64,000 nucleotides of DNA from an uncultured Clostridia bacterium (GCA_944358385.1 CALVQW010000001.1:1-64000), one strand, 5' to 3'. Shown: positions 32,503 to 42,411, counted from the first letter of the stretch. Made by a program: numbers and translations. The notes: a model not told the origin generated them from the sequence alone.

Positions 32503-34182
32503 TCATTTCATCTTCTTTTTGACGGTGGCGGAGCGGCGCACGATGCGGCGCTGCACCTCTTCGTTTTCCGCTTGCGGCTGGCTTGCGACCACATCCTGTT
32601 CGCACATGAGGTTCATCTCGTTGCAGAAAGAGGTGACCAGCGCTTCGCTCGCGTTCTTGCGGGTGAGCATGCTGAAGGACATGTTCTCCGCATGCGGGAT
32701 GACCATCGCGAACTCTTTGGTGAACTCGTCCACATCCAGCCCTTCCACGCCCGTCTCGAGCACCGTCTCGTACTTGTTGGCGGGGGTGACTTTTTGGGTG
32801 ATTACGACGAACTTGCCATAGTCCTTGACGGGGGTGCCGGAGAGCACCGCGGCGCGGATCTGCTGCACGTCGAAGCCGTACTTCTCGAGGGGAGGAGTGT
32901 CGCGCAGGAGGTCGGCGCGCACCTGCTGCCAGCGGGAGATGTTGTAGGACTCCGTGACGAGCCAAGAGATGACATTGGCGGGCAGATTGCGCAGGTCGTT
33001 GAACATATACCAGAACGGCCCGATGGGGAAGGTGCTGTCCTCCAGCGCCTTATAGATGATGTTGAGCTTATAAGCCGCGTCGGGGTAGACCTTGACGGAG
33101 GCTTTATAGCCGCTGTGGTCGTCGTTTTCTTTGACGATGAGGACGGTCTTGGACTTATACTTGAACACCCAGTTCAGCGTGCCGCGCTTCTTGATGCAGT
33201 AAACGCCGGGGAGAGACTCGGCAAGGTCTATGACCTCGCGCATGGTCATCGTCTTCTCCTTGTGGGGGAGGAGGATGAGGTTCTCGAACTCGGCGTTGCC
33301 CGCCATATTCATGCGGATGACGTCCATGTCCGACGCGCCGTATTCCTCGAGGGTGGGCACCATCTCGGAATATTTCCTGACCACGGCGTAGATCTCGCCG
33401 TCATGCAGGCGGACAGAAGTGTAGTAGTTGGTGTTGAAGGAGCCGGGCAGCACGTTCTCGTCCTCTTCGAGAGGGGAGATGTTGTCGTCCGACGAGATAT
33501 ACTTCATCAGCAGAGAGGCGTTGTCCTGCGAGAGCGCGACCACCGCGGGAGCGGCTTTCGCCTTTTCGCCGGACTCGTCCTTCTTTTCGTACTTCTTCGC
33601 GCCGCGCGGCGAGACGAGGAAGTAGAGCAGCCCCGCTATGACCGCAAGCACCACGAACACCACATCGAGGATGACCACGATGATGGGGTCGTCCATGATG
33701 GCGAGCACGAAGGAGGAGGTGATGTCGCCGGTCTTGACGCCGAGCACGACGGAGCGGTCGTATTCCGCCGCGTCGCCTTCGAACACCACGCCCGTGGAGG
33801 TGACGGAAGCCACCTTCGCCTCATATACGCCGAACTCCCCGCTGCGGGTGATGAACCGCACTCCCACGGTGTCGCCCGCATAGAAAGGGGTGTCCCTGAA
33901 CACGGCGCCGCGGTCGAGAGCGATGCCCGACGACGGGTCGCTGAGCACGGTGCTGTACTCGTCGCCGATGAGATACATCCCGTCGTTGACGGAGGCGACG
34001 GACAAAAAGACCACCACCACGATGTTGACGGCGAACGCGAGCGCGACGAGCACGATGAGCGCGATGCGCACCGCGTTGGCGATGGCGGGATCACGCAGAC
34101 CGTACGCGATCTCGAGCTTTTTGGACTCTTTTTTTTCGGATCTTGCTGTGGACTTTGCCGATTTCGCTTTTTCTTTTCCCAT
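32503..34182 (-). CDS. Two-TM membrane protein with SipW-like N-terminal fold, unknown function
   Basis: 559 residues. A Lys-rich cytoplasmic start is followed by TM1 (about residues 41-63, ALIVLVALAFAVNIVVVVF), an extracellular stretch (GDTVGVRFITRSGEF ... VFEGDAAEYDRSVVLGVKTGDI) and TM2 (about 150-172). That arrangement resembles S26B signal peptidases of the SipW type, but no Ser-Met catalytic motif is evident, so it may be an inactive relative. The remaining ~380 cytoplasmic residues have no recognised domain. ATG 34182 follows AGGGGAG. It is divergent from the type IV pilus operon, so a role in pilus processing or assembly is a guess from position. Confidence 0.7.
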   Translation of the reverse strand: MGKEKAKSAKSTARSEKKESKKLEIAYGLRDPAIANAVRIALIVLVALAFAVNIVVVVFLSVASVNDGMYLIGDEYSTVLSDPSSGIALDRGAVFRDTPFYAGDTVGVRFITRSGEFGVYEAKVASVTSTGVVFEGDAAEYDRSVVLGVKTGDITSSFVLAIMDDPIIVVILDVVFVVLAVIAGLLYFLVSPRGAKKYEKKDESGEKAKAAPAVVALSQDNASLLMKYISSDDNISPLEEDENVLPGSFNTNYYTSVRLHDGEIYAVVRKYSEMVPTLEEYGASDMDVIRMNMAGNAEFENLILLPHKEKTMTMREVIDLAESLPGVYCIKKRGTLNWVFKYKSKTVLIVKENDDHSGYKASVKVYPDAAYKLNIIYKALEDSTFPIGPFWYMFNDLRNLPANVISWLVTESYNISRWQQVRADLLRDTPPLEKYGFDVQQIRAAVLSGTPVKDYGKFVVITQKVTPANKYETVLETGVEGLDVDEFTKEFAMVIPHAENMSFSMLTRKNASEALVTSFCNEMNLMCEQDVVASQPQAENEEVQRRIVRRSATVKKKMK

Positions 34183-34544
34183 AAACTCCCCTGCGTGAAA
34201 ATAAATCACATTTTTAACTTTATCCGAAAAAAAACCGTTTGTCAATGCCTCTTGCAAATCTCTCTAAGGCATAAAAAGCCGCGCTCGCGCATACGCGCTT
34301 TAAGGTGACGAAAAGCGGCGTCCGGATGATCTTCCGCCCGCCAATCGCCTTTTGGACCCCGAAAACGCGGCGGCGGATATGCTCGGCGCCTCGGCGAGGG
34401 GGAGAGGAGAGGGCAGCGGGACGGGGCGGAGCGCCGTGGCGCGCGTCCCGCGTTTTAAGGCGGAACAAAAAAACAACAATCGTTATTGCAATGTTGATTA
34501 TCGCATGATATAATGCGCGTAAGGGAAGTTATCAGGGGGCTATT
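34183..34544. other. Divergent intergenic region before the pilus operon
   Basis: 362 bp between the minus-strand membrane protein and pilC. The left two-thirds are GC-rich without coding signal on either strand; the last 60 bp hold the pilC promoter. Confidence 0.6.
34486..34514 (+). promoter_or_regulatory. Promoter of the pilC-pilD operon
   Basis: TTGCAA at 34486-34491, 17-bp spacer, perfect TATAAT at 34509-34514, 30 bp before the pilC start. Confidence 0.78.
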
Positions 34545-35744
34545 TTGCAAAAATACACCTACAAAGCGTACGATCTTTCCGGTAAGTTCGTGAAAGGCAC
34601 TTTGGTCGCGGCGGATGACAAGGCGTTCCGTGACGCTCTGCACGACCAGGGGATGCGTTGTTACGAATACCGCATCGTCAATCAGGCAAAGCAAGTGCGT
34701 TACAAGCCTCTGAAGATCGCGGAGCTCATCGCGTTCAGCAGGCAGCTTTCGTCCATGCTTTCAGCGGGGTTGGACCTCAGCCTCAGCCTGAAGATGCTCT
34801 ATGAGCGCACCGAAAAGAAAAAGAAATATCTCAAATTCATCGAGGCGCGCCTTTTTGAGGAGATACAGAAGGGCGAGTCGCTCGCGGGCGCGATGCAGAA
34901 CCTGGACAACACCTTCCCGTCGCTGTATATCAGCATGGTGAAGTCCGGCGAGCTGAACGGCAAGATCGACGAGGCCCTCACCACCCTTGCGGATTATTTT
35001 GAGAAAGAACACAAGCAGCGCAACCAGATAAAGAGCGCGATGAGCTATCCCATCATCGTGCTCGTCATCTGCATCCTGGTGGTCATCCTGATGTCCGTCG
35101 TGGTGCTGCCGAGGATGGCGGCGATGATCCCGGAGGGGACTGCGCTGCCGCTGCCGACGGCGATCCTTCTCGGGCTGAAAGATTTTGTGGTGGACCAATG
35201 GTTCGTCGTGCTCATCATCGTATTCGCGCTGTTCGTCATCATCCCCATCATCAAGCGCATCCCCAAGGTCGCGGAGATCACGGGCAAGGCGGTGACGCGG
35301 CTCCCCGTCATAGGCAGGCTGACCAAGATGCTTTACACCGCGACTTTCGCGCGGTCGCTTTCCACACTGTACGCCACGGGCATCCCGCTCCTCGACGCCA
35401 TCGCGATGGGGGCGGAGATCGTCAACAACAAGTATATCGAGGTGAAGATCCGCGAGGCGGTCATCGCAATCAGGAAGGGCAGTTCCATCGCGGAGGCTTT
35501 CGCGCTCGTGGACGCATTCGACCCGATGCTGATGACAATGACATTCGTCGGCGAGCAGTCGGGCACGCTGGATGACATCCTCATCCAGACTGCGCAGTAT
35601 TTCGAGGAAGAGGCGCAAGGGGCGTTGAAACGTCTGATCGGGATGATCTCGCCCTTCATGCTGATGTTCATGGCACTCGTGGTCGGCTTCGTGCTCATCG
35701 CGGTCATGATGCCCATGCTGACGCTCTATCAATCCATAGGCTGA
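34545..35744 (+). CDS. pilC: Type IV pilus / type II secretion inner-membrane platform protein
   Basis: 399-residue PilC/GspF family protein, the polytopic platform that couples the assembly ATPase to pilin insertion. N-terminus YTYKAYDLSGKFVKGTLVA is typical; two repeated T2SSF domains (about 65-190 and 268-390), each with FSRQLSSMLSAGLDLSLSL / FARSLSTLYATGIPLLDAI, alternate with three hydrophobic segments (about 165-188, 215-235, 368-392). The start is TTG at 34545 after AGGGGG. It is the first gene of the operon, unlike many loci where pilB comes first. Confidence 0.94.
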   Translation: MQKYTYKAYDLSGKFVKGTLVAADDKAFRDALHDQGMRCYEYRIVNQAKQVRYKPLKIAELIAFSRQLSSMLSAGLDLSLSLKMLYERTEKKKKYLKFIEARLFEEIQKGESLAGAMQNLDNTFPSLYISMVKSGELNGKIDEALTTLADYFEKEHKQRNQIKSAMSYPIIVLVICILVVILMSVVVLPRMAAMIPEGTALPLPTAILLGLKDFVVDQWFVVLIIVFALFVIIPIIKRIPKVAEITGKAVTRLPVIGRLTKMLYTATFARSLSTLYATGIPLLDAIAMGAEIVNNKYIEVKIREAVIAIRKGSSIAEAFALVDAFDPMLMTMTFVGEQSGTLDDILIQTAQYFEEEAQGALKRLIGMISPFMLMFMALVVGFVLIAVMMPMLTLYQSIG

Positions 35745-35760
35745 CAATGAGGAGGGATAT

Positions 35761-36675
35761 ATGTACGTTCTGCATCTGAGCGGAGACACGGTGAAGATCC
35801 TCGAGGGCGCCTGCACGAGGCGCAAACTCGTGATCAACAGCCTCTATTCCGTCGCCATGCCCTGCGACTATCTCGACGCGCCCGACGACAAGGGCTACGA
35901 GAAGATAGAGGCGGTGGTGACCAACGGTCTGCGCGACCTCGGCGAGGAGTTCAAAAACAAGAAAATAAGGGTGGTGCTGGACAACATCAACATCCCCTTC
36001 AAGGAGATGGTGGTGCCCACTCTCGACCGCAAGAAGACCATCGCCCTCGTCAAGAACGAGATCTTCAGCGACGAGAAGCTTGCGGACAGCAACACGGTGG
36101 ACTATCTCGAGCTGGAGAAAAAGGTGGACGGGCAGAAGCAGACCCGCATCATGGTGACATATGTGGACAACGTCATCCTGCAGGACATCCAGAAGCTGTG
36201 CAAAAACCTGATGTTCAAGCTCGTCTCCATCGACGTGGGGCAGAACTGCACCGCCAAGCACCTGCACTACATCGCGCCCTCGCTCCCCGAGAGCTACGTA
36301 TTTGCGGAGCTGCGCGACACGGTGGTCACGGTGAGCCTGGTCATCGGCGGCGCGTTCAGATATTGCATCTCCAAGAGCGTGGTGCTGCTTGACGCGATGC
36401 GGTTCAAGAGCGAGCGCACTTATTTTGTCAACGACATCGGCAACGTGCTGCGCAGCGCCATCGAGATCTTCCGCAAGGAATATCCCGACTTCGAGTGCAA
36501 GAACGTCATCATCGCAGCCTCGCCCGAGAAATTCGAGCTGTTGCGCAAGCCCGTGCAGGAGAAGCTCGGCGTCGCGGTGGACGCGCTCACGGTGCCCGAC
36601 AACGTGGACAGCATCGCGCCCGAGGATTACAGCGAATTTTTCTGCACCATCGGCGGGCTGATCAGGGAGGACTGA
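35761..36675 (+). CDS. pilM: PilM-like actin-fold protein of the pilus alignment complex
   Basis: 304 residues. Assignment rests on position before pilN and pilO and on the layout of an actin-like ATPase of the PilM type (short MYVLHLSGDTVKILEG opening, FAELRDTVVTVSLVIGG phosphate-2-like strand pair, VIIAASPEKFELLRKPV). PilM is cytoplasmic and binds the N-terminus of PilN. Sequence identity to classical PilM looks low. RBS AGGAGGG precedes the ATG. Confidence 0.75.
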   Translation: MYVLHLSGDTVKILEGACTRRKLVINSLYSVAMPCDYLDAPDDKGYEKIEAVVTNGLRDLGEEFKNKKIRVVLDNINIPFKEMVVPTLDRKKTIALVKNEIFSDEKLADSNTVDYLELEKKVDGQKQTRIMVTYVDNVILQDIQKLCKNLMFKLVSIDVGQNCTAKHLHYIAPSLPESYVFAELRDTVVTVSLVIGGAFRYCISKSVVLLDAMRFKSERTYFVNDIGNVLRSAIEIFRKEYPDFECKNVIIAASPEKFELLRKPVQEKLGVAVDALTVPDNVDSIAPEDYSEFFCTIGGLIRED

Positions 36676-36677
36676 CC

Positions 36678-37400
36678 ATGAGAAAAGACATAAACCTGCT
36701 TTACAGTCTCACCCAATCCACCAAGAAGAAAAACTCATCCAACATGATGGTGCTCCTTCTTGTGGTGGTGGTCGCGATAGTCGCCCTGATGATCTTCCTC
36801 TTCGTCAATGCGAAGATGGAAGTGAGCGACAATCAGGGCATTCTGGACGACCTCGAGGCGAGCCTCTCGCAGACGGGGCAGCTCTCCGCTCTGCAAAACA
36901 AGTATAACCAGCTCAAATCGGCTTACGAGAGCGACATCGCGGAGGTGATCGCGGAGGTGTCGCCCGGTCAGTACGCGGCGGTGGGGGCGAAGATGAGCAG
37001 CAAGCTCATCGACATCCTCATGCCCGTGGACGACGAGGCGGTGCACCCGGACTATGACGCGGACGACGTCAACGACAACGTCTTCGATGTGGACATCACG
37101 TCCGTGAGCATCTCGGGGACGACGATCACTTTGAACTGCGAGGTGACGAGTTACATCGCGGCGTGGGACTATGCGGACTATCTTGCGGGCAATCTCATCC
37201 TCGACCGTCCCGGTCTCGACGCACTCATCGAGGCGAACGCGCTCATCTTCAGCGGGGTGGAGGACAACTATCCCGGTCTTCCTCCCAAGCCCGAGCCCGC
37301 GGAGGACGAGGAGGGCAACATCGTTGAGGAGCCGTTCGGCTTCACGCTGCGCTTCGGCATCGACTGGGCGGCGCTTGCGGACGCGGAGGTGGCGCAATGA
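36678..37400 (+). CDS. pilN: PilN-like pilus alignment protein
   Basis: 240 residues with a short cytoplasmic start (MRKDINLLYSLTQ, matching the PilN INLL motif that binds PilM), one TM segment (about 23-47), a coiled coil (about 55-85) and an extracellular ferredoxin-like part. Begins 2 bp after pilM and ends overlapping pilO by 4 bp (ATGA). A Pro/Glu-rich stretch lies near residues 205-222. Confidence 0.8.
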   Translation: MRKDINLLYSLTQSTKKKNSSNMMVLLLVVVVAIVALMIFLFVNAKMEVSDNQGILDDLEASLSQTGQLSALQNKYNQLKSAYESDIAEVIAEVSPGQYAAVGAKMSSKLIDILMPVDDEAVHPDYDADDVNDNVFDVDITSVSISGTTITLNCEVTSYIAAWDYADYLAGNLILDRPGLDALIEANALIFSGVEDNYPGLPPKPEPAEDEEGNIVEEPFGFTLRFGIDWAALADAEVAQ

Positions 37401-38413
37401 ACCTTAACTTCACTTTCACGACAAGAGACAAGATCCTTCTGCTGGTGCTTGCGGTCATCCTGTTCGTGGGCATGATGTACCTCTACGGCGTGATGCCCGC
37501 AAACGAAGAGGTGGAGGATCTCGAGGGGCAGATCTCCGCCAAACAGCAGGAACTCGCGCAGCTCCAGGCGCAGATCGCGGGCATCAACATCGCGGGCATC
37601 GACGCCGAGTATGACAAGCTGCTGGACTACTACTATACGGCGGACAGGGGAGAGCTTGCCGAGAACATCGGCATCATCGCCATCAACCGTATGATCATCG
37701 CCGTCCTGGACGAGCACAACATCTCGGGCTACAGCACCACGGGGTGGAGGATCACCGAGGAGAGACTGACGGGCAGCTACGGCGACTACACCGGGGACTA
37801 TTACATCGCGTCGGCGACCTGTCCCGTGCCGTACACCGCGGCGCCCGAGGACCTCTACGCCCTCATCGACTACGTGAACGAGGACCCCTTCCTCATCATG
37901 ACCGACCTCAGCATAAACTATGTGGAGGAGACTCCCGAGACGGAGGAACCGACGGAGCCCGGCACGGATACGGAGCCGACGGATCCCGACACCGGCACGG
38001 ATCCCGTGGAGCCCGTCGAGCCCGTCATCAAGGCGGAGGGCAGCTTCAACCTCATCTACTATATGCGCGTCCCGAAAGGGGCGGCGACCGTGCCCGCGCT
38101 GCTCGGCACCGTGACGGGTCTCACGGCGGAGGGCGCGACCCTCACCTTCGACTCCGTTGCGAACGCGACGGGATATGAGTTCTACATCGTGACAGAGACG
38201 GAGGGCGGCAAGACCTACTCCCTCATCGACAATTACACCGTGAACGCGACCGCGGGGGAGACGGTGAGCGTGACCTTCACATCCGCATGGCTGACCGCGG
38301 GCGAGCACACCATCGCGGTGCGCGCCGTCGGCGACAAGATGGCGGGGTGGTTCAAGTCCGCGCCGCTCGAGACGGACGGGAACGCGATGACGGCGGTCAT
38401 CACCGTTGCGTGA
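37397..38413 (+). CDS. pilO: PilO-like pilus alignment protein with C-terminal Fn3-like domain
   Basis: 338 residues: short N-terminus, TM (about 12-34), coiled coil (about 36-65), then a PilO-like periplasm-side domain. After a Thr/Pro/Glu linker with repeated TEPTDPDTGTDP motifs (about 180-215) the C-terminal ~100 residues look like a fibronectin-III-type domain (TGLTAEGATLTFDSVANATG ... HTIAVRAVGD), which classical PilO lacks. Start overlaps pilN (ATGA). Confidence 0.75.
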   Translation: MNLNFTFTTRDKILLLVLAVILFVGMMYLYGVMPANEEVEDLEGQISAKQQELAQLQAQIAGINIAGIDAEYDKLLDYYYTADRGELAENIGIIAINRMIIAVLDEHNISGYSTTGWRITEERLTGSYGDYTGDYYIASATCPVPYTAAPEDLYALIDYVNEDPFLIMTDLSINYVEETPETEEPTEPGTDTEPTDPDTGTDPVEPVEPVIKAEGSFNLIYYMRVPKGAATVPALLGTVTGLTAEGATLTFDSVANATGYEFYIVTETEGGKTYSLIDNYTVNATAGETVSVTFTSAWLTAGEHTIAVRAVGDKMAGWFKSAPLETDGNAMTAVITVA

Positions 38414-38566
38414 AATGACAAAAACGGCGGTTCATTGTGCGAAAATGGCACGGTGAACCGCGCATTATGACACTTTCGGCTGTGCAAATGCACCGAAAAG
38501 GATCGCTCTGAGACAGGGTCGTATCATCCCGATCCGGCAAAAAAAGCAAGGAGGCAAAAGGAAGAC

Positions 38567-41500
38567 ATGAGGCTCAGGCACTTTGCGGCGAGAAAGCGCA
38601 AGAGGGGCGCGTCCCTCGTGATGGTGCTCGTCTCCATGACCATACTCACGATCATGGGGACGCTGTTCACCACCATTGCCATGCGCTCTTATCAATATTC
38701 CTACTCCCGCATGTGCCGTCAGCAGGCTTATTACACCGCAACATCCAGCATAGAGAGCCTCTATGCCAAGATAAAGACCAACGGGGGTGTGCTCAATGAC
38801 ATCACCGCAGCGCTCAATGATGCTTATAAGGATCTGAGCGGGGCGGCGCTCGGCATCGACGTCACCACCATCCGAGTGAAGATCGGCTCCACCCACGGCG
38901 ACCCCGTCACGGAGGAGAGTGCCGTCGTCGGCAGCGACTTCTTCTACACCTACCTCGGCGAGTGCGACCTTTGGGCGAGGTACAACAACGCGAAGCGCAC
39001 GGAGATAAGCCTCGAGGCGGAGGCGACCTACAACGGCTATTCGGAGACGGCGCGCGCCATCATCGCCAAGACCAACGCCGCCGCGTCGGAGCTCAAGAAG
39101 ATCTTCGACAACACCTTCTGTCTGCAGTCTCCCATCTCCACCATAGTGGCGGAGACCACTCACGGCGACATCTACGTCTCCCAACCCATCGCGGACACGG
39201 ACAGCGCCGCCGTGCAGAATTTGGGTTCCACATACATCACCGCCTACAACACGGTGTTCGCCGCATTGAGTAGTGCAAACGGCACCTACAACGGTCACAG
39301 CGGCACCCCGGGGCAGTATCTGCGCGACACCAACGGCAACATCATCACGGACGAGAACACCAATGAGGGCAAGTATAACCAGGTCCTGAAATCAGGCGTC
39401 TACGGCCATGCGCAGGCGAGCACATCCAACGCTTCACTCACTGGGCACACCAAGCCACTCGACATGGACAATTCCCTTTTGACGGCGTCGTTCATCAATC
39501 AGCCGACGGTAAAGCAGTTGTGGTACAACGATTGGGCGGAGCTTTACATGTTCTCGGCGGTTGACAGCGGCACGGCGGTGAACGGAGACCTTTATTCCAA
39601 CTCCAAGATCCTCATAGGGCTGTCGGACAGAAACCTCAGTTCACGAGCATATCTGCGCAGGTGGGACAACACCATCAAGCGTAGTGTTTTTGCACAGCAA
39701 AAAGAGGGTACATGGTTTGAGGGGCTCGTTGATGACGGTCAGCTTGACAACTATTTGCAAGACACAAGGTTCAACAACATTGATTTGAGAGATGACTTTG
39801 AGCACGGGTTCGGCGAAGAAATGGATGTTTTCTTTGATCACCATACCGCTAACGATGTCGTGCTGGAGTATTCACTCTCAACATTCCGCCTCAACGGTGA
39901 CATGTATCTGTGGGAAGACGCTCGCATAGAGAACTTCGACAGCTACAACACGGCAAACAGCAGAGAGAATGACATCTTTGCGAAAAAAGATCTCTACATT
40001 GACGGGCTCTATATCACCGGATGGAACGGTGCGCTTATGCAAACAATAAATACCGTTTCCATTGGCGGCGATGTCGTGGTGCAGGGCAATGCCCAAATCA
40101 TGAATGCCACCATTTACGGGGATGTCTATTGCTATGGCGATGAACTTACCATCGTCAGCAGCACCATCCACGGAAATGTTTATTTTGACGGCGATAATTT
40201 CACTTCCGACGACATGGAACTTTATGGGAACCTTGTCATCAACTATACGGGCAACAATACCAGCGCGACAAGTTATGACAATGTGAGCTTCACTTCGACT
40301 GCGGATGTCGGCGGGAGCGGGTCGTCACATAGATGGGGCGCGACGCTCACCAACAGTAAGATCTACGGTACGCTGTGGTCCAATGTAAATACACATATAA
40401 TGGCTTCAAAATGGAATGAAGGAAGCAGTTCGATCCCGGATATTTATAACGACATATATGTGACGGGATATTTATTCATAGATCTTGTGCAGCCTTATTC
40501 ATCATCGAATAGTCTTTCGGATAGTTACGGGAACACGCCTAAACGCCAAGATGGCTTCGGAAGCGGTTATCACGCTCACTGGGTGGATTATGATCCGCGA
40601 GATACTGAAGTTTCCGGTGGCGTTGCGTCATGGAACTGCTTTGAATCATACCAAAAAGATAGCGTAATATATGCGGACAGGTTCCAGTTAAGGACAAATC
40701 AAGGCGATGCTCTGCGGTGGACCACAAGTATCGACATAAGCTATTTGGGCACATTGATCGTGGGCGACGGAGGCTTATATATTGATGGGAATGACTGGTG
40801 GTTGAAAGATGAAAGCAACCCGACAACAAAGTGGAGCTGGAGTGGGTCGCGAGATTCAATATGCATCGTTAAACTCATAACCGCTTCACGTGAGGAAGGG
40901 CTATGGGAGACGAGGATCGGCAACACTGAATATATTAAAGGCAATACTGCGGAGCGGGATAATCAACTCGCAGGTCATGTGGCGAGCGGTTATTCATCGT
41001 TGTCGGCGGCACTCGAATATCAGAAGACGAACGCGTTGAGCAAATTTTCACACAGTAATGCCGTTGAATATGAGTCCGCAGCTTTTGACGATAACGCCGT
41101 CTGGGATGACAAGCTCATCAAGATCCGCACCTGGTCGGCACCGAAGCACAGCAACGACCCCGGCGCAAGCGCCAGCGTGAACTATGTGGGTGGCGAGACG
41201 GGCATCGAATACACGGACGCGAGCGGCGTCAAAGTCTATCTTGACTATCTCTCCAAAAACCCCGCCGCGGGCAGCGTGTCGGGTACCCAGGGCGCCGGCA
41301 ACTATACCCTCACAATCAAGCAGAGCGTGTGTTTCAGCGACAGGGTGGACTGGTCCGCATTTGACAAGATCGTCATCGACACATCGAAGGGCAATGTCTA
41401 CATCCGCTTCATGGACGGCGTGGTGCTGGGCAAGGCGGACGCGGAGAATTACGACGACGGCGCGGAGGTCGTGTTCACGGGCGGCAGCATGGTCTTCTGG

Positions 41501-42010
41501 TATCTGTACGAAAGCGACTCCTACGATTTTAACAGACCGACATTGCATGTCAACCCCTACACCCGTCTCGGGCTGGTCTCGGCGGAGACGGGCTCCGGCT
41601 ACGGCTATGACGGGCTGTACATCATCTCCAATGACGACTCCCTCATCACGATGGGGCAGAACGCGGTGCTCAACGGCTTTGTCTACACCCCGTACGGGCA
41701 TGCTTTCATTGCTCCGCCCGATACGCAAGGCAGCTTTACCGCGCTCAACGGCTGTATGGCGATAGAGAGTCTCATCATGCTTTCTACGGCTGACGAACAG
41801 CAGAAATCATGGCTTGAAACTATTGGGATCACGATCCCGAATTTCGGCACATCGGCAATAACCGATGCAGTCATAAATCAATATAAAAACATAGTTTTTA
41901 ACTATGTTCAGCCGCCGCTCATTGTCGACTTCAATTTCAGCTACGGCAACAATGAGGGCGAAGTCAGCGACTTCGGTCAGGTGGTCTGGGAGTTTTTGGG
42001 ATACTATTGA
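38567..42010 (+). CDS. Giant PilX-like minor pilin with beta-helical passenger region
   Basis: 1147 residues. N-terminus: basic leader RHFAARKRKRGASLVMVLVSMTILTIMG, a class-III-signal-like hydrophobic helix as in PilX/GspK minor pilins, with Ala/Ser after Gly and no Glu5. The following CRQQAYYTATSSIESLYAKI matches the PilX N-terminal pattern. Residues about 490-600 contain short repeats (VSIGGDVVVQGNAQIMNATIYGDVYCYGDEL-like strands, split as GGDVVVQGNAQ and ATIYGDVYC) resembling bactofilin/polymer-forming beta-helices. Typical minor pilins are 150-350 residues. The central part (39640-41090) has clearly lower GC than both ends. Likely a tip adhesin or large surface passenger carried by the pilus. 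Confidence 0.8.
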   Translation: MRLRHFAARKRKRGASLVMVLVSMTILTIMGTLFTTIAMRSYQYSYSRMCRQQAYYTATSSIESLYAKIKTNGGVLNDITAALNDAYKDLSGAALGIDVTTIRVKIGSTHGDPVTEESAVVGSDFFYTYLGECDLWARYNNAKRTEISLEAEATYNGYSETARAIIAKTNAAASELKKIFDNTFCLQSPISTIVAETTHGDIYVSQPIADTDSAAVQNLGSTYITAYNTVFAALSSANGTYNGHSGTPGQYLRDTNGNIITDENTNEGKYNQVLKSGVYGHAQASTSNASLTGHTKPLDMDNSLLTASFINQPTVKQLWYNDWAELYMFSAVDSGTAVNGDLYSNSKILIGLSDRNLSSRAYLRRWDNTIKRSVFAQQKEGTWFEGLVDDGQLDNYLQDTRFNNIDLRDDFEHGFGEEMDVFFDHHTANDVVLEYSLSTFRLNGDMYLWEDARIENFDSYNTANSRENDIFAKKDLYIDGLYITGWNGALMQTINTVSIGGDVVVQGNAQIMNATIYGDVYCYGDELTIVSSTIHGNVYFDGDNFTSDDMELYGNLVINYTGNNTSATSYDNVSFTSTADVGGSGSSHRWGATLTNSKIYGTLWSNVNTHIMASKWNEGSSSIPDIYNDIYVTGYLFIDLVQPYSSSNSLSDSYGNTPKRQDGFGSGYHAHWVDYDPRDTEVSGGVASWNCFESYQKDSVIYADRFQLRTNQGDALRWTTSIDISYLGTLIVGDGGLYIDGNDWWLKDESNPTTKWSWSGSRDSICIVKLITASREEGLWETRIGNTEYIKGNTAERDNQLAGHVASGYSSLSAALEYQKTNALSKFSHSNAVEYESAAFDDNAVWDDKLIKIRTWSAPKHSNDPGASASVNYVGGETGIEYTDASGVKVYLDYLSKNPAAGSVSGTQGAGNYTLTIKQSVCFSDRVDWSAFDKIVIDTSKGNVYIRFMDGVVLGKADAENYDDGAEVVFTGGSMVFWYLYESDSYDFNRPTLHVNPYTRLGLVSAETGSGYGYDGLYIISNDDSLITMGQNAVLNGFVYTPYGHAFIAPPDTQGSFTALNGCMAIESLIMLSTADEQQKSWLETIGITIPNFGTSAITDAVINQYKNIVFNYVQPPLIVDFNFSYGNNEGEVSDFGQVVWEFLGYY

Positions 42011-42411
42011 TGCTCGGACGGATGAGGAGAAAGAGCGCCCGGAGAGGGTTCACATTGGTGGAAGCCATCGTCAGCATCGCGGTGTTTGCCATTGCCGCGG
42101 TGATGTTCGCCATGATCCTTTTCACCGCCACCAATATGGTGAACATGTCCCTTGTCTACGACTCCGACCGTGTCGCTCTCATGCGTTTCATCGAGACGGG
42201 CGTTGCGGCGGACGGCACATACGGCAGCATAACCGTGACCGCGCACAATCACGAGAACGGCAACGAGGAGCAGTTCGTCATCGACCTTAACAAGGGCGAC
42301 CTCAAATATAATGTTGACGGCGAGTATGTGGAATATGTGACCAATGGCGGCAGGCGCTATGTCATCTTCCTCGCGGCTGAGGACAAGGACGAGAACGGGG
42401 GAGGTGCGTGA
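42010..42411 (+). CDS. Minor pseudopilin with GFTLVEA prepilin motif
   Basis: 133 residues. Leader MLGRMRRKSARRG ends with the prepilin peptidase site G/FTLVEA, including Glu at +5, followed by a 20-residue hydrophobic helix. The soluble part is short. Start ATG overlaps the previous stop (TGATG) and its stop overlaps the next start the same way, so the three minor pilin genes are coupled. Equivalent to GspI/PilV or ComGC/GF-type subunits by position. Confidence 0.85.
   Translation: MLGRMRRKSARRGFTLVEAIVSIAVFAIAAVMFAMILFTATNMVNMSLVYDSDRVALMRFIETGVAADGTYGSITVTAHNHENGNEEQFVIDLNKGDLKYNVDGEYVEYVTNGGRRYVIFLAAEDKDENGGGA

Noticed and set aside
32494..34308. 604-codon plus-strand frame opposite the two-TM protein gene
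   Set aside because: Shadow of GC-biased codons; the minus strand has an RBS, TM segments and normal composition.
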